Shown here: positions 1 to 9,528 of the stretch, one piece after another
How the letters are laid out: every line of letters begins with the position of its first letter
Position numbering within the stretch: position 1 is the stretch's first letter
Source: CAUZJO01 sp963580245
Lineage (GTDB): Bacteria > Sumerlaeota > Sumerlaeia > MVZB01
Direction of reading: 5' to 3'
Assembly (NCBI GenBank): GCA_963580245.1
Contig: CAUZJO010000030.1
Coordinates: forward strand, 1-36,021
Length of the DNA: 36,021 nucleotides
The notes under the pieces: model-generated
Told to the model about the DNA's origin: nothing
The model's input: the letters and a program-made list of their open reading frames with translations, nothing else
Databases searched by the model: none
Translations under genes and position numbers: made by a program

Positions 1-176
1 TGCCGAACCGACCCAAAAGAATTCAAAATGTAGTGCAGACTTCTACCCGAAAAATGCAAATTTACTCGAAAACGGGCACTTCTAAGCTCTGAACTGCGGA
101 AAATGGGCTAAGCCTCCCATCGGTGATCGTGTTCCTGATCGGTATCCCCACTTCCCTCCAGGGCATGCCCTTGCCG

Positions 177-935
177 CTATCTCATCTCCCAGGGGCGGAA
201 GATATCGCGCCAGCCTCGGTCGCGCCGGCGCAGGCGGGCGGCTTCGCGCTGCTCCAGCGATTTCAGATCCTTCCACGACCGCGCCCCCTCTTTCTCCAGG
301 CGTTCGCGCAGGATCCGGTCCTCCCGTTCCTCATGGTGTTCGATCGCCCCGCCGGCCACCCCCATCGCCAGGTTGGCCAGCAAGGCGGGCAGCAGGATCA
401 CGCCGATAATTGAGAAGATCATCGAGATCGTCAGCGCCGCGCCGATCAAGAAGACCGTCAGCGCGCCGAACGGGTGGGCGGCGATAACCAGAAAGCCGCG
501 CTTGAGGGCCCGGCGAATGCCAAGGTCCTGCAGCGTCATGAACGCCCAACCCACCTGCATGCCGACGAAGACGAATACCGCGATCCACATAAACAGGCCC
601 GCCAGCCCCATGCGCAGCGCCGCGGGAAGCGCCGCCGCGGCCGGCGATGCGACATGGAAATAGCAATTCGCCGCGCAAATCAGCAATCCGCCGGCCAGCA
701 CCAGCCCCCAGAGCGTCGAACGCCGCCAGTAGCGAACGAAATCCGCGCGAAAGGTCGCCAGGTCGAATCCCTGTTCCCGCTCGGCCCGGCCCGCCGAAGC
801 CAGCATCGCGCCCCACGCCGCCGGCACCGTCACCAGCGGCACGCAGGCCAACAGGAATACGCATCCCAGCGCCAGCCACATCCCGAGGCTGTCATACGTG
901 TTCCAGAAGAGGCGAAAGAGACAACGGCGAAACAT
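177..935 (-). CDS. DUF624/YesL-like integral membrane protein
   Basis: A 252-residue polytopic membrane protein. I start it at the Met of MFRRCLFRLFWN; an upstream in-frame start would add a 19-residue non-hydrophobic tail. About five hydrophobic segments are visible: near residues 15-45 (with the VTVPAAWGAM turn), 75-95, 105-135, 155-185 and 190-205. A charged C-terminal tail follows, rich in Arg, Glu and Lys, that could be a short cytoplasmic helix. The N-terminal pattern (an FW-N start, a long helix ending in VPAAWGAM, then a cytoplasmic stretch reaching YWRRSTLWG) resembles the DUF624/YesL family, whose members often sit near carbohydrate uptake genes; no such neighbours are present here. 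The function is unknown. It lies just downstream of argS on the same strand, so the two could be cotranscribed. The family call is by resemblance and moderate. Confidence 0.6.
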   Translation of the reverse strand: MFRRCLFRLFWNTYDSLGMWLALGCVFLLACVPLVTVPAAWGAMLASAGRAEREQGFDLATFRADFVRYWRRSTLWGLVLAGGLLICAANCYFHVASPAAAALPAALRMGLAGLFMWIAVFVFVGMQVGWAFMTLQDLGIRRALKRGFLVIAAHPFGALTVFLIGAALTISMIFSIIGVILLPALLANLAMGVAGGAIEHHEEREDRILRERLEKEGARSWKDLKSLEQREAARLRRRDRGWRDIFRPWEMR

Positions 936-1035
936 GGGCCATGGGTTGATGCGCGGGGATTTGAGTCCGGTGCGGTGGCCCGCGGGTCGCAAGACGCAAC
1001 GGGTCGCTCCCTGTCTTAATCGCGGGTTCTCCCGT

Positions 1036-2727
1036 TCACAACCGATCCAGCGGCGTCACGCCGAGCAGGCCGAGCCCGTTGGCCAGCGTCTGCCTCAGCG
1101 CGGCGATCAGCGTCAGGCGCGCCTCGGTCAACGCCGGATTCTCGGACTGGATAACCCGCAGCGAACGATCGCGGTTGCCCGCCGTAAAATAAGCGTGAAA
1201 CGCCGTGGCCAGGTCGCTCAGGTAGGCCGTCATCAGCATCGGGTCCGATTGCTCGGCGATCTCCTCGACCACCCCCGCCAGGCGGTCCATCTGGCGCGCG
1301 ATGGCCTTCTCCTCCGGCGAATCGAGCAGCCCCAAATCCGCGTCGGCGCCGCCCCGCCAGACTTGGTCCGCTTCCTCGGCCTTGCGCATCAGGCTGCGGC
1401 AGCGCGCGTGCGCATACTGGACGTAATAGACCGGGTTCTCCATCGAGGTGTCCTTGGCCAGATCGAAGTCGAAGACCATCTGACTGTCGGGCGAGCGCAA
1501 CAGGAACAGGAAGCGGGTCACGTCGGGACCGATCTCGTCGATCACCTCCTTGAGCGTGATGAAGTCTCCCGCGCGCGTCGAGAGCTTGATCGACTCGCCC
1601 CCGCGTTTGAGGCCCACCATCTGGACCAGGACGCAGTCGAGCTGATCGGCCTCGTGCCCCAACGCCTGGACCGCCGCCTTGAGCCGCGGGACGTATCCAT
1701 GATGATCCGCCCCCAACACGTTCACGAGCCGATCGAATCCTCTCTCGAACTTGTATTGATGGTACGCGATGTCGGGCGCCAGGTAGGTGTATTCACCGTC
1801 CGACTTGATCACGACGCGGTCTTTCTCGTCGCCGAAGTCTTCCGTCCTCAGCCACTTCGCGCCGTCATTTGGGTAGATCTTCCCATCGCCTTCGAGCTGG
1901 GCGAGAGCCCGCTCAACGGCGCCGTCCCCGTGCAACGTCGTCTCGCTAAACCAATGATCGAAATGGATGCGCAACGACTCCATGTCGGCTTCGATGAGTT
2001 TCAGGATATGATCGGCCGCGTAGTGGGTAAAAACTTGAGATTCGGTCTCCGCTTTTAAAGCCTCGCCTTTCTCGCTCTTGAGTTGCTCGCCGAGCTCGAC
2101 CATGTATTGGCCTTGGTAACCGTTCTCGGGCATCGTGGCCGGCTCGCCCAGGGCCTGCCGGTAACGCGCCCGCAACGATTCCCCAAGCAACCGCATCTGC
2201 ACCCCCGCGTCGTTGTAGTAATACTCGCGCGTCACCTCGTAACCGGCGGCGGCGTAAATGCGGGCCAGCGCGTCGCCCACCACCGCCCCGCGACAGTGGC
2301 CGATGTGAAGCGGCCCGGTGGGGTTGGCGCTAACGAACTCGACCAGCACGCGCCGGCCGGCAAAGCGCGAACCGTGACCGTATCGCTCGCCTTGAGCCAA
2401 CACGCGCCGGACCAGACAACCAACGGCCCCCGGACCCATCCGCAGATTGATGAAGCCGGGCCGGGCAACCTCGGGCCGTTCGATCAGATCGCTCTGGGGC
2501 AGGCACTCGACGATCCCCTCGGCGATGCCCATCGGGTTGCTCCGTAGCGGTTTGGCCAGCCGCATCGCCAAACTGCACGCCCAGTCGCCGTGGTCGGGGT
2601 TGCGCGGCTGCTCCAGGCGAACGGGAGGCGGTTGGAGATCGACCCCCGTCTCGCGCAAGTAGGCCCTCACTCCCTCGCCGACCAGTTCGGTCACGGCCTT
2701 TTCGATCGTATAAAACTCGGCACTCAT
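1036..2727 (-). CDS. argS: Arginyl-tRNA synthetase
   Basis: A class I aminoacyl-tRNA synthetase that charges tRNA-Arg with arginine using ATP in the cytoplasm. It is about 563 residues from the chosen start, normal for bacterial ArgS. Visible features in order: the Arg-tRNA synthetase N-terminal additional domain (about residues 1-95, with NPDHGDWACSLAM), the catalytic Rossmann core with the ATP-binding motif ANPTGPLHIGH, the YYYNDAG motif, and the KMSK-like loop as IKLSTRAG, as is common in ArgS. The C-terminal helical anticodon-binding (DALR) domain begins near NPVYYVQYAHARC and ends GLGLLGVTPLDRL. I prefer the Met at 2727 (MSAEFYTIEK): a purine-rich CTGGGGTG lies just upstream, and the 28 residues before it do not look like ArgS. 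The next gene upstream is a divergent prepilin about 380 bp away. Confidence 0.97.
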   Translation of the reverse strand: MSAEFYTIEKAVTELVGEGVRAYLRETGVDLQPPPVRLEQPRNPDHGDWACSLAMRLAKPLRSNPMGIAEGIVECLPQSDLIERPEVARPGFINLRMGPGAVGCLVRRVLAQGERYGHGSRFAGRRVLVEFVSANPTGPLHIGHCRGAVVGDALARIYAAAGYEVTREYYYNDAGVQMRLLGESLRARYRQALGEPATMPENGYQGQYMVELGEQLKSEKGEALKAETESQVFTHYAADHILKLIEADMESLRIHFDHWFSETTLHGDGAVERALAQLEGDGKIYPNDGAKWLRTEDFGDEKDRVVIKSDGEYTYLAPDIAYHQYKFERGFDRLVNVLGADHHGYVPRLKAAVQALGHEADQLDCVLVQMVGLKRGGESIKLSTRAGDFITLKEVIDEIGPDVTRFLFLLRSPDSQMVFDFDLAKDTSMENPVYYVQYAHARCRSLMRKAEEADQVWRGGADADLGLLDSPEEKAIARQMDRLAGVVEEIAEQSDPMLMTAYLSDLATAFHAYFTAGNRDRSLRVIQSENPALTEARLTLIAALRQTLANGLGLLGVTPLDRL

Positions 2728-3104
2728 CACCCCAGAGTATCGTTTCACCATGGATCGGGCAATTTGTTCTTTCGAGGTCGGGGGCCAGTCGAAGACCGAC
2801 ATGAAAGCCAACCGGCGCGGTCACTATAGGGGCCCATCGAGCGGAAACGGGTATGCTTCATGCCAAACGTCACCGCCCCGCCGCGCCCTCCATCCAATTC
2901 CGTCCTGAGACCCCGAAACGGCTTAAGCTCGGGACACATTGAACCGAGGCTAAAATACGTCGTGGAGCCGTTCCAATCCGATGGGATACAATTGTGGAAG
3001 ATATTGGGTCCATTCGTCCGGCGGTTTGAAGATCGCATCGGGTTCGCCGGTTGAGTTCATGGTAATGGTTGGGCCGATAGAATGAGGCAAAGGGCTGGGA
3101 GTCC

Positions 3105-3731
3105 ATGAATCGAAGCCGGTCCCAAGGGTTTACTTTGATCGAATTGCTGATCGTCGTGGCGATCATCGCGATCCTGGCGGCCATTGCCGTGCCGAACCTG
3201 ATCGAGGCGCAGGTGCGGGCCAAGGTCTCGCGGGCGAAGGCCGACATGCGCACGATCGCCACGGCACTGGAGGCCTATCGCGTCGATCACAACGCTTATC
3301 CCCCCAATGATGGGCGATACAACGTCCCGCCGATCCAGATCACCACGCCGACCGCCTACCTCACGACAAGCCTACTGACCGATCCGTTCAGCGTGCGTGA
3401 ATATGATCCGACGCACGGGACGCTGGCACAGTTTTACACTTACACCAAAATCGTGACGGAAAGCGAATTTGTCGAAGACGCCCTCAATGGCTTTACGCCG
3501 CCGATCGAGGCGATTGATATGCAGGGTCTGAATCTGGGCGCGCACGAAAAGTACGGCAAATGGCGCCTGGTCTCCAACGGGCCGGACCGCGAGTACGCGA
3601 GTCAAACAGTCATCTCGTTCGATCCCGTCCTGCTGGGTTCGGACGTCGCTAACGATCCGACCAACAGGACAGTCAGTTGGGGGAACATTATCCGCACCCA
3701 GAAGATCGGCGTGGCGACGTTTACGAAGTGA
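3105..3731 (+). CDS. Type II secretion/type IV pilin-like prepilin
   Basis: A 208-residue secreted prepilin. The class III signal is explicit: a short basic leader MNRSRSQG, the prepilin peptidase site between Gly8 and Phe9, Glu at +5 of the mature protein, and a hydrophobic helix LIVVAIIAILAAIAVPNL. A GspG-like pattern follows (EAQVRAKVSRAKADMRTIATALEAYRVDHNAYPP). The C-terminal tail DPTNRTVSWGNI is shared with the second prepilin of the window (22119). Start choice is supported by GGGAG at 3097-3101 before the ATG. Such proteins form the pseudopilus of type II secretion or pilus-like fibres after methylation and assembly by an inner-membrane ATPase machine. No assembly genes lie nearby, so this is an orphan and its specific role is unknown. 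Confidence 0.9.
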   Translation: MNRSRSQGFTLIELLIVVAIIAILAAIAVPNLIEAQVRAKVSRAKADMRTIATALEAYRVDHNAYPPNDGRYNVPPIQITTPTAYLTTSLLTDPFSVREYDPTHGTLAQFYTYTKIVTESEFVEDALNGFTPPIEAIDMQGLNLGAHEKYGKWRLVSNGPDREYASQTVISFDPVLLGSDVANDPTNRTVSWGNIIRTQKIGVATFTK

Positions 3732-3839
3732 CTGAACGGCTCCGTCCAATCCGCGCCGCCCCAAAGAAAGTCAACCTCCCTACTCGATGCGGTAAAGGAA
3801 TTCTCCACCCCGGGAGAACCTGAAAACGCCCTGGTTTGG

Positions 3840-6545
3840 TCATTCTGCGCCGACACCCAGCCCCAATTGCATCCCCAGCCAACGGAGCCAGGGGTCGGGC
3901 AGTTCCAAGGTCGCCTGCAACTCCATGAGCCGCGTCTCGGGCATCAGCGTCGCGCCGCAATACGTTTCGGCCTGGATCGCCGCCATGACGGCCTGCGACC
4001 GCACGGCGATCGAAGTGTCCATGCGGTAAACCCGGCCGTAGAGGTGGGTGGCCAGGGCGTGTTGGCCGAGCGACTCGCGCAGGGCGGCCTCCTCGGTCAA
4101 GATGCGTTGGAGCAGCGGCGCGGGCGGTTCGAGCCGCCGGGCCTGACCGAAGAAAGTGAGCGCCGGTCCGGCTTGATCGAGTGACGCGTAACACGCGCCC
4201 AGGCTATGGGCAAGATAGGGGACCAACCAGGGTGCCGGGTCGAAGCGCAGCAGGGTCTTGATGTTCTCGATTCCAACCCGCAGCGTCCTCGGATCGTGCG
4301 CGGGATCAATCAGCGGGTCGCCCAGGCCCCTCAAAGTACCCAGGTAACTGACGAGCTGCTCGGGATCGCCGCTTCCGCTGGCCAGCAGCCCGATGCTCTT
4401 GACCAGTTCGCCGGCCGTCCCGCTCCAACTCTCCGGTTCGCGTTCGAGCTGCTCGAGAGCGGCCCGATAGGCCGCCCGCGCCTGGTCCCACGTCCCGCGC
4501 CGCTCGTGGATCTTCGCTTGGTAAAGGGCCAAGAGGAAATGTTCGGACGATCCCACGTCGGCGAGCGAGGCGGCGGAGAGCCGCTTGGCCTCCTCCAGTT
4601 CAGCCTGGGCCTGTTCCACGTCGCCCCCGACCAGCGCGGCCTTGGTCTTGACCAACCGCAACAACCGGAACTCACCGGGGCTGGTCAGGCGGCCCAGTAA
4701 CTTGCTTTCTACTTTCGGATGGAGCAGCACTTCGGTCACGGCCCTTTTCATCCATTGCTCGGTCTCCTCGAACGCCACATAATTCCGGAGCACGCCGAGG
4801 TAATCCAGACCGGTGCTCTCGAACTGGGCGAGGTGCTCGGCCGTCAGTTCCCGCGCCGCGCCATAATTGCCTTCGCGGACCCACTGAATCTGCAGCCGCG
4901 CCCGAATATCATCGGCGGCGGGATCAGGCACCCCCCCGATGCGACTGGCCTTGAGTAGCGCGATCTGAAAATTGGGGTCGGCCAGCAACTCGTCGGTCCT
5001 GTTCCAGTCAATCGCCAAACCCTCGGCCAGAGGGTCGAGGTCGCCGCCGAGCACGAGAGCCAAGCCTTCCCGGCTCAACGTCGTCACCCGGTCCTGGTCG
5101 AAAGCACGGCGGACGTTGAGTGCCGCCCGGGCCGTTCGGCCCCGCCGCACGTCACGCGCGATCGAGATCCAATGCCTAGACTCGGGCGAGTCCGCGGACT
5201 CCCATAGTTTCGTGACCCACTGGGTCAAGGGCGATTCGAAACCGTCGTCGAGGAACCGGCGAAGCAGCCAGCGCGTCAGAACCAAGTCGCGCCGATCGAA
5301 GCAAGCCAGGGCCAGGCGCTCGGACTGGGCCGTCAGCTCCTCCTCCGAACCCCTGGGCGCGGCGACCAGGGCGCGGCCGGCCCAGCGATCGGCCCGCCGC
5401 GGGCGACCGGCCATTTGCTCGATCCGGCAGTAGGCTTGCGCGGTTTGATAGCGCGACCGAGAGCCCTTGCGACCGGCTTCCCATAATTGGTCCAGCAACC
5501 GGCGCGCCGACCACCACTGGCCGTGCTCGGCGCGGGCGTAACTGATCGCGAGTAGATCGGCGTGGCGTTGCGAGTGCAATCGCCCACCGGCCGGCCGATG
5601 CGGTTTATCGGAAGTCAAGACGACGTTCTCGTTGACCACCAGCGCGAGCCCTTTACGTCCCCAACTCGTCAGATGGCTGGGTAAGAGGCCATCCAGGTCC
5701 TCATGGGTCTGCTTGCGCCGGTACCACGGGGCGGCGGGACGCCACATAAGAAGGTTCTCCCTAAAGGCCGCGACGACACGACCGTCGTCGAGGATCGCCA
5801 GGCCCCGCGGCTGCTCATCGAGCGGGTACTTGGTCGTCGAACCCGCTCCCTCCCTATCGACCAGCGCAAGCTGTCGGCCGGCGGGTCCCACTACCACAAA
5901 GGCCACCTTGAGCCCGTCCGGCGAGAAGGCCAGCGACCGTCGATTCATAAGTTCGAGATCGTTACTAAGCAGCACGGCCTCATCCCCGCCGGGGGACAGC
6001 GACCACAGCTCGGGGCGGCCGAGCGGGCAGGTCTCGAAGACCAATTCTCCGCCAGGCCCCGACCACAATCCCAGGACGTCGGTTTCGCGGTCGATGAACT
6101 TCTCGGATGTGCGCGTGGAAACGTCGACCACCCAGATGTCGACATTCTTGAATTCGCTGGGACTGAGGAACACGACGCGGTTTTGGTCCAGCCACGCGGG
6201 GTGGCCTTTCCACCAGATATCTTCGACCAGCGGTTCTTCATCGCGGCCCGAATCGGGCTGGACCAGCCAGAGCGCGGGTTGACTGTTCGGGACGCGCTCG
6301 ACGAAGACCAGGCGCGTCGAGTCGGGACTCCAGGAACACCCCCAGTCCGCATGATGCGAGTACGTGGTCACCGTGCCCGATTTGACGAGATCCATGATCT
6401 TCAGGTCGCCTCCCCGATGGATCATCGCCGCGTAACGCCCATCGGGCGAGATCTGGAGCCATGCGATCGGGTCGGGGTCATAACAGGCCGTCCCCAGCGT
6501 CAGCAGGAACCCGAGTGCCAGCCTCCAAATGGCCCCAATGCGCAT
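3840..6545 (-). CDS. Large lipoprotein: beta-propeller (TolB/PD40-like) plus TPR region
   Basis: A protein of about 901 residues. The preferred start is MRIGAIWRLALGF at 6545, which gives a lipoprotein signal with a hydrophobic core and Cys20 in LGTAC. Starts at 6611 or 6707 are open but add a long, Arg/Pro-rich tail. Residues about 30-300 carry repeats of the TolB/PD40 propeller type: ISPDGRYAAMI, WSPDSTRLVFVERV, FSPDGLKVAFVV. The remainder is helical and TPR-like, for example AAYRAALEQLEREPE and LGACYASLDQAGPALTFFGQARRLEPPAP near the C-terminus. Both folds are protein- or ligand-interaction scaffolds; no catalytic motif is visible. It is probably anchored to a membrane facing the periplasm. 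It is convergent with the upstream prepilin gene and divergent from truB. The exact function is not recognisable. Confidence 0.8.
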   Translation of the reverse strand: MRIGAIWRLALGFLLTLGTACYDPDPIAWLQISPDGRYAAMIHRGGDLKIMDLVKSGTVTTYSHHADWGCSWSPDSTRLVFVERVPNSQPALWLVQPDSGRDEEPLVEDIWWKGHPAWLDQNRVVFLSPSEFKNVDIWVVDVSTRTSEKFIDRETDVLGLWSGPGGELVFETCPLGRPELWSLSPGGDEAVLLSNDLELMNRRSLAFSPDGLKVAFVVVGPAGRQLALVDREGAGSTTKYPLDEQPRGLAILDDGRVVAAFRENLLMWRPAAPWYRRKQTHEDLDGLLPSHLTSWGRKGLALVVNENVVLTSDKPHRPAGGRLHSQRHADLLAISYARAEHGQWWSARRLLDQLWEAGRKGSRSRYQTAQAYCRIEQMAGRPRRADRWAGRALVAAPRGSEEELTAQSERLALACFDRRDLVLTRWLLRRFLDDGFESPLTQWVTKLWESADSPESRHWISIARDVRRGRTARAALNVRRAFDQDRVTTLSREGLALVLGGDLDPLAEGLAIDWNRTDELLADPNFQIALLKASRIGGVPDPAADDIRARLQIQWVREGNYGAARELTAEHLAQFESTGLDYLGVLRNYVAFEETEQWMKRAVTEVLLHPKVESKLLGRLTSPGEFRLLRLVKTKAALVGGDVEQAQAELEEAKRLSAASLADVGSSEHFLLALYQAKIHERRGTWDQARAAYRAALEQLEREPESWSGTAGELVKSIGLLASGSGDPEQLVSYLGTLRGLGDPLIDPAHDPRTLRVGIENIKTLLRFDPAPWLVPYLAHSLGACYASLDQAGPALTFFGQARRLEPPAPLLQRILTEEAALRESLGQHALATHLYGRVYRMDTSIAVRSQAVMAAIQAETYCGATLMPETRLMELQATLELPDPWLRWLGMQLGLGVGAE

Positions 6546-6896
6546 CGGGGCCCGACCGGTTGGTAAGAGGCGTCTTGAGGGGGATGGGTTGGCCGCGCGC
6601 GTACCTGACATAAAATTGGGTTGAGGGAATCGCTGTCTGGGCCCGATGGGAGGATTCGCCGCTCGCCGTCCTTGGCTCTGGACGCTTGCCGACACTATTT
6701 CGGCCATTCAATCACGCCCTCCCGGGCCTGTCAAAGCCCTTTACCAAGGGAGGCCTCTTCGGATCATCCCGTTTTTTCTTTGGCTCGCGGGTGCCATGGG
6801 GAGTAGATTGAGAGACTTGCCCGATTCGCCCCGATGCTTAAACGTGTCCAAGGGGAGAGTCGGAAGCGATTTGAACGCTCGGGAGACCCCTGTCTG

Positions 6897-7865
6897 GTGA
6901 CGACCCAAACCCAGCTCAACGGCATCGTTCTAGTCAACAAGCCCAGTGGAATGACCTCTCACGATGTGGTCGATTCGATCCGGCGCATCGCCGGGACGCG
7001 TCGGATCGGCCACACCGGTACCCTGGACCCCCTGGCCGAGGGGTTGCTGATCATCTGTATCGGACCGGCCACCCGCGTTTCCCAGTTCCTGCTGGACCGT
7101 GAAAAGGTCTACGAGGGACGAATCACATTGGGGGCGATCAGCTCCACCTATGACGCCGAAGGGGAAATCCGCGAGCAGGACCGCGAGCCTCCGGACGAGG
7201 CCGAAACCGTCCAGCGCGCCATGGTGGTGCAGCTCGGCGAACAGACCCAGTTGCCCCCGCCCTACTCCGCCGTCAAGGTGCGCGGCCGCAAACTTTATGA
7301 GTACGCGCGCAACGGGGAACCCATCCCGCAGAAACCTCGCAGCGTCCATATTTCACGATTTGACCTGCTTGACTACGAGCCGCCCGACGTCATCTTCGAG
7401 GCCAAGGTCAGCACCGGGACGTACGTGCGCTCGATGGCCCACGATATGGGGCTGGCACTGGGGTGCGGGGCCTACCTCAAGCAGCTTACCCGCACCCGCA
7501 TCGGCAGCTTCGCCATTGAACAATCCCTTCCCCTGCGGGCCTTGCTGGCCGAACCCGAGCACCTGCCGCACGCGCTCATGTCCGTGACCGAGGCGTTGAT
7601 CCACCTGCCCAAGGTCATCATCAACCCCAGCGTGGAGCCAATGATCCTCAACGGCCGGTCGTTCACGACCCAAGACGTCCTGGAATTTGACGGCATCCTG
7701 GATCCCGGCAAGCCGATCTTGGTTCTCAACACCGTGGGCCGGGCCTTGTCGGTGGTCAAAGCCGAGTCCGACCCCCAAAACGGCCGGTGCTCGGCGGGGG
7801 AAAACGCAATCATGGGGGCCACGGAGATGGTGTTTAAACCGCTTCGCGTGCTGGCCCGCTCCTGA
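6897..7865 (+). CDS. truB: tRNA pseudouridine-55 synthase TruB
   Basis: Makes pseudouridine 55 in the T-loop of tRNAs. The N-terminal motif GIVLVNKPSGMTSHDVV and the catalytic motif GHTGTLDPLAEGLL (with the nucleophilic Asp) are intact, as are YEGRITLG and the later KVSTGTYVRSMAHDMG motif with its conserved Arg. At about 322 residues from the chosen start it is in the usual bacterial range and includes a C-terminal extension past the catalytic core (PUA-like region, weakly recognisable). I favour the GTG at 6897 because GGGAG lies at 6881-6885; the ATG at 6834 lacks a visible ribosome site and would add 21 residues unlike TruB. The family often neighbours rbfA or rpsO, which are absent here. 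It may be cotranscribed with the membrane glycosyltransferase 22 bp downstream. Confidence 0.95.
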   Translation: MTTQTQLNGIVLVNKPSGMTSHDVVDSIRRIAGTRRIGHTGTLDPLAEGLLIICIGPATRVSQFLLDREKVYEGRITLGAISSTYDAEGEIREQDREPPDEAETVQRAMVVQLGEQTQLPPPYSAVKVRGRKLYEYARNGEPIPQKPRSVHISRFDLLDYEPPDVIFEAKVSTGTYVRSMAHDMGLALGCGAYLKQLTRTRIGSFAIEQSLPLRALLAEPEHLPHALMSVTEALIHLPKVIINPSVEPMILNGRSFTTQDVLEFDGILDPGKPILVLNTVGRALSVVKAESDPQNGRCSAGENAIMGATEMVFKPLRVLARS

Positions 7866-7887
7866 AGCGGCGGGAAAGATAGGGCCC

Positions 7888-9525
7888 ATGGGTCTCCCGG
7901 AGCCCCCGAAATCCGACTCGGAGGCTCATTCCGACGCCTCCCCTACCCCTCAAGCCCCGTCCACGCTCCGAACTCTTCCACTCTGGATCGTGTTGGTTGC
8001 CTGCCTGATCTTGCTGGGCTGGTCGGCCGGGGGGCCTCTGGTGGGGCGTTGGGACGCGAGTCGCAAATATTCGTTTCAGCTCGACGCCGAAGAAGGCTTT
8101 ATCCTCAATCAAGCCCTCACGCTCACGGCGGGAGAGTCGATCTACTCTCCAATCGATGAACCGCCCTTCCTCGTTGGGAACTACACCCCGCTCTTCCCAT
8201 GGATTTACGGCTTAGTCAACGGCCCACGCGCCGACATGAAGAGCCTCCCGCTGGGGCGCTTGCTGGTCCAGCTGGCCACGCTGGCGGTGGCCCTGGCACT
8301 GGGCTTGACGGCCGGGATCCGCAGCCGCCAATGGCTGCCCGCACTACTGGCTCCCGCGCTTTTCTTGGCGACGTACGAAGTTCATAACTGGTCGGCTTTC
8401 GTCCGAGTGGATTTGCCCGCCCTGGCGCTATCGGCGACGGGGCTGGGTGTGTTTTTGCTGTGGCGTCGCCGGGCGGGACTTGTCATCGCGGCGTTGATAT
8501 TTGTCGCGGCGGCGTTCACGCGCCAGACCTCCGTCTTGGCGCCGCTGGCGTGCGCGGTGATGCTGCTGCTGCTGCGCGACCGGCGTCGCCTGCTCTGGTT
8601 CGCCGGCCCGTGGGTCGTCGGCGGGTTGGTCGTGTTGGGTTGGCACCAGATCGCGACGGGCGGAGAATTCTGGCAGCATGTCGTCACGTATAACCGCAAT
8701 CCGATGGATTGGCACAATTGGCGACGGGTGATGGTCAACGAAGTCTGGTTCTTCTATCGCTGGTGGATACTGGCGATCGGCGCGGGCGTGTTGCTCACTC
8801 TGGCCTTCTGGATAACGCGACCGAAGTTGACGAACATTCCGGACGACCGGGATACGACGCGCGGCGTGATCGGGCTTTACGCCCTGTTTTCGCTGGTGTG
8901 GCTACCGGCGATGGCCAAAGTCGGCTCCGCGCCGAACTACTTGCTCGAGCCGCTGGCGGCCTGCGCGCTCTACACAGCTTCGCTGTTCGGTTCCACGGAA
9001 CCAAGGCCGCAAGGCGTCGCCGCCCCCATCGGGGCCGGCCGCAGGCCTTCACGTATCCGATTCTGGGGGCTCCACCTGGTCGCCTGTCTCTTATTGTTGC
9101 ACGGGCTGCATCTGATGTCGCGTCGGCGCGAAATGACATCCAGTCCGCTTCCGGGGGGGGACCGGTTCGAGATCGGTTCGGTCCGCTATTCGGTGCGAAA
9201 GGCGAAAGGCGACGTCTATTGCGAGGAGCCGATATTTACATTATTGGCGGGTAAGACGGTCATCTTTCAGCCCTTCATCTTAACGCAATTGGCCAGGGAA
9301 GGCCGGTGGGATGACGACCTGTTCAACCGGATGATCCGAGAGCGGCGTTTTGACCGGATGATCTTTACCGAGGACCTAAGCCGTCACGGCCCCGGACATC
9401 GATATCTGCGCTATACCGACGCGACCGCCACCGCCGTCAGGGAGCATTACGACGTGGAAGAAACGTTTAGCTTCCCCTCGTCGGGAAGGTCGTACGACGT
9501 CTGGATCCCGCGCGCGGATGAATGA
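7888..9525 (+). CDS. GT-C fold membrane glycosyltransferase (GT39/ArnT-like)
   Basis: A protein of about 545 residues. A soluble Pro/Ser-rich N-terminus is followed by roughly ten transmembrane segments up to about residue 410. The first periplasmic loop carries an acidic motif, LDAEEGFILNQA, followed by YTPLFPWIYG; an acidic pair in this loop is the hallmark of GT-C enzymes that use polyprenyl-phosphate sugar donors (dolichol-P-mannose or ArnT type). Conserved-looking periplasmic features include NWSAFVRVDLPALALS and FTRQTSVLAPL. The C-terminal 130 residues are soluble and lack membrane helices. The likely role is transfer of a sugar to lipid or protein on the outer face of the inner membrane; the acceptor cannot be inferred. 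It lies close downstream of truB and is convergent with the response-regulator gene, with only three bases between the two stop codons. Confidence 0.8.
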   Translation: MGLPEPPKSDSEAHSDASPTPQAPSTLRTLPLWIVLVACLILLGWSAGGPLVGRWDASRKYSFQLDAEEGFILNQALTLTAGESIYSPIDEPPFLVGNYTPLFPWIYGLVNGPRADMKSLPLGRLLVQLATLAVALALGLTAGIRSRQWLPALLAPALFLATYEVHNWSAFVRVDLPALALSATGLGVFLLWRRRAGLVIAALIFVAAAFTRQTSVLAPLACAVMLLLLRDRRRLLWFAGPWVVGGLVVLGWHQIATGGEFWQHVVTYNRNPMDWHNWRRVMVNEVWFFYRWWILAIGAGVLLTLAFWITRPKLTNIPDDRDTTRGVIGLYALFSLVWLPAMAKVGSAPNYLLEPLAACALYTASLFGSTEPRPQGVAAPIGAGRRPSRIRFWGLHLVACLLLLHGLHLMSRRREMTSSPLPGGDRFEIGSVRYSVRKAKGDVYCEEPIFTLLAGKTVIFQPFILTQLAREGRWDDDLFNRMIRERRFDRMIFTEDLSRHGPGHRYLRYTDATATAVREHYDVEETFSFPSSGRSYDVWIPRADE

Positions 9526-9528
9526 CGA

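Noticed and set aside
898..2058. Long open frames antisense to argS and other genes
   Set aside because: They mirror the GC-rich coding strand, have no recognisable domains, and lie opposite well-conserved genes.
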